Assembly: GCA_027490755.1 (NCBI GenBank)
Contig: JAIXXL010000003.1
Location: forward strand, 1 to 64,000
Direction of reading: 5' to 3'
DNA length: 64,000 nucleotides
Origin: Betaproteobacteria bacterium
GTDB lineage: Bacteria; Pseudomonadota; Gammaproteobacteria; Burkholderiales; UBA3065
Positions within the stretch are counted from its first letter, which is position 1. Each line of letters begins with the position of its first letter. This document shows, in pieces, positions 63,842-64,000 of this stretch. The notes below the pieces were generated by a model. The model was given only the letters and a program-made list of their open reading frames with translations, did no database searches and was not told the origin of the DNA. A program made the translations under genes and the position numbers.

Positions 63842-64000
63842 TCAGCCGTGCGTACGCTTGCGAAGAGGGTCGTAGAACGGCGTCGGCACCACCAGTGCCG
63901 AGAACTCGCCGTCCTTGCTGTGGATGGTGTAGGTGCGCCCGATAACGGCGTTGGCCTTGTTGAGGTGCACCATGGCCAGCGACTGCATGAGCAGACGGCT
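63842..64000 (-). CDS. dmmD: GcvT-family aminomethyltransferase-like protein, C-terminal part (dmmD)
   Basis: 53 codons ending in TGA at 63842 run off the right edge. The visible residues (SRLLMQSLAMVHLNKAN, GRTYTIHSKDGEFSALVV, PTPFYDPLRKRTHG) match the C-terminal barrel of GcvT-like proteins, where substituted folate is handled. It would capture the C1 unit from demethylation on tetrahydrofolate. Its place directly before dmmA fits dmmDABC. Confidence 0.8.
   Translation of the reverse strand, partial: SRLLMQSLAMVHLNKANAVIGRTYTIHSKDGEFSALVVPTPFYDPLRKRTHG

Overview
The window is high-GC chromosomal DNA of a betaproteobacterium. Several gene types point to Rhodocyclales-type organisms: a phasin next to PhaR, a TorF-type porin-glnK-amtB unit, accBC with prmA and aroQ, and a complete N-methylglutamate methylamine pathway. 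A facultative methylotroph of the Methyloversatilis kind fits well, but the genus is an inference and no rRNA or marker gene here settles it. Nearly every base is coding, and many neighbours overlap by 4 bases (ATGA or GTGA), so most genes lie in tight operons.

Layout. 1-2.5 kb: start of a membrane protein, then a visibly AT-richer insert (a DUF707-like protein and UDP-galactopyranose mutase) lying between two copies of a terminator plus tRNA-Lys 3' end, then two tRNA-Lys genes. 2.6-8.1 kb: a zinc-ribbon protein, a CBS protein, trpD-trpG, dgkA, ilvA, rpiA. 8.1-15.1 kb: a phosphate/polyphosphate block (phoU, ppx, sixA, CYTH-CHAD, ppk) with Pho-box-like sites, then yggX and a probable small RNA with an anti-Shine-Dalgarno loop. 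15.4-22.8 kb: a secreted protease with a TPR tail, a QseBC-like two-component system, and a five-gene operon read toward it (thermostable-hemolysin-family protein, acyl-AMP ligase, heme-oxygenase-like di-iron oxygenase, SDR, exported TPR protein). That operon is preceded by a tandem hexamer of the PmrA/BqsR type and is the best candidate here for an undescribed small-molecule pathway. 22.9-31.1 kb: SDR, phasin, phaR, rimO, metF, topA, ferredoxin-type reductase. 31.1-39.7 kb: SDR-cutA-dsbD-tlpA, aroQ-accB-accC-prmA, comM and ubiK. 40.1-42.9 kb: porin-glnK-amtB under a sigma-54-type promoter.

43-64 kb is a methylated-amine island. An XRE-cupin regulator is divergent from mgdABCD-gmaS-mgsABC, with a strong sigma-70 promoter and a perfect palindrome between them. 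Next come three very small membrane proteins, an APC permease and two more unknown proteins. A NarX/NarL-like pair, a PAS protein with a ruined GGDEF motif, and dmmC-B-A-D (dimethylamine monooxygenase, with dmmD cut by the window end) follow. Read together: dimethylamine is demethylated to methylamine by Dmm. GmaS and MgsABC load methylamine onto glutamate as N-methylglutamate. MgdABCD oxidises that to glutamate plus a folate-bound or free C1 unit. AmtB/GlnK next door handles ammonium. The small membrane proteins and the permease are probably uptake or sensing parts that have no assigned function.
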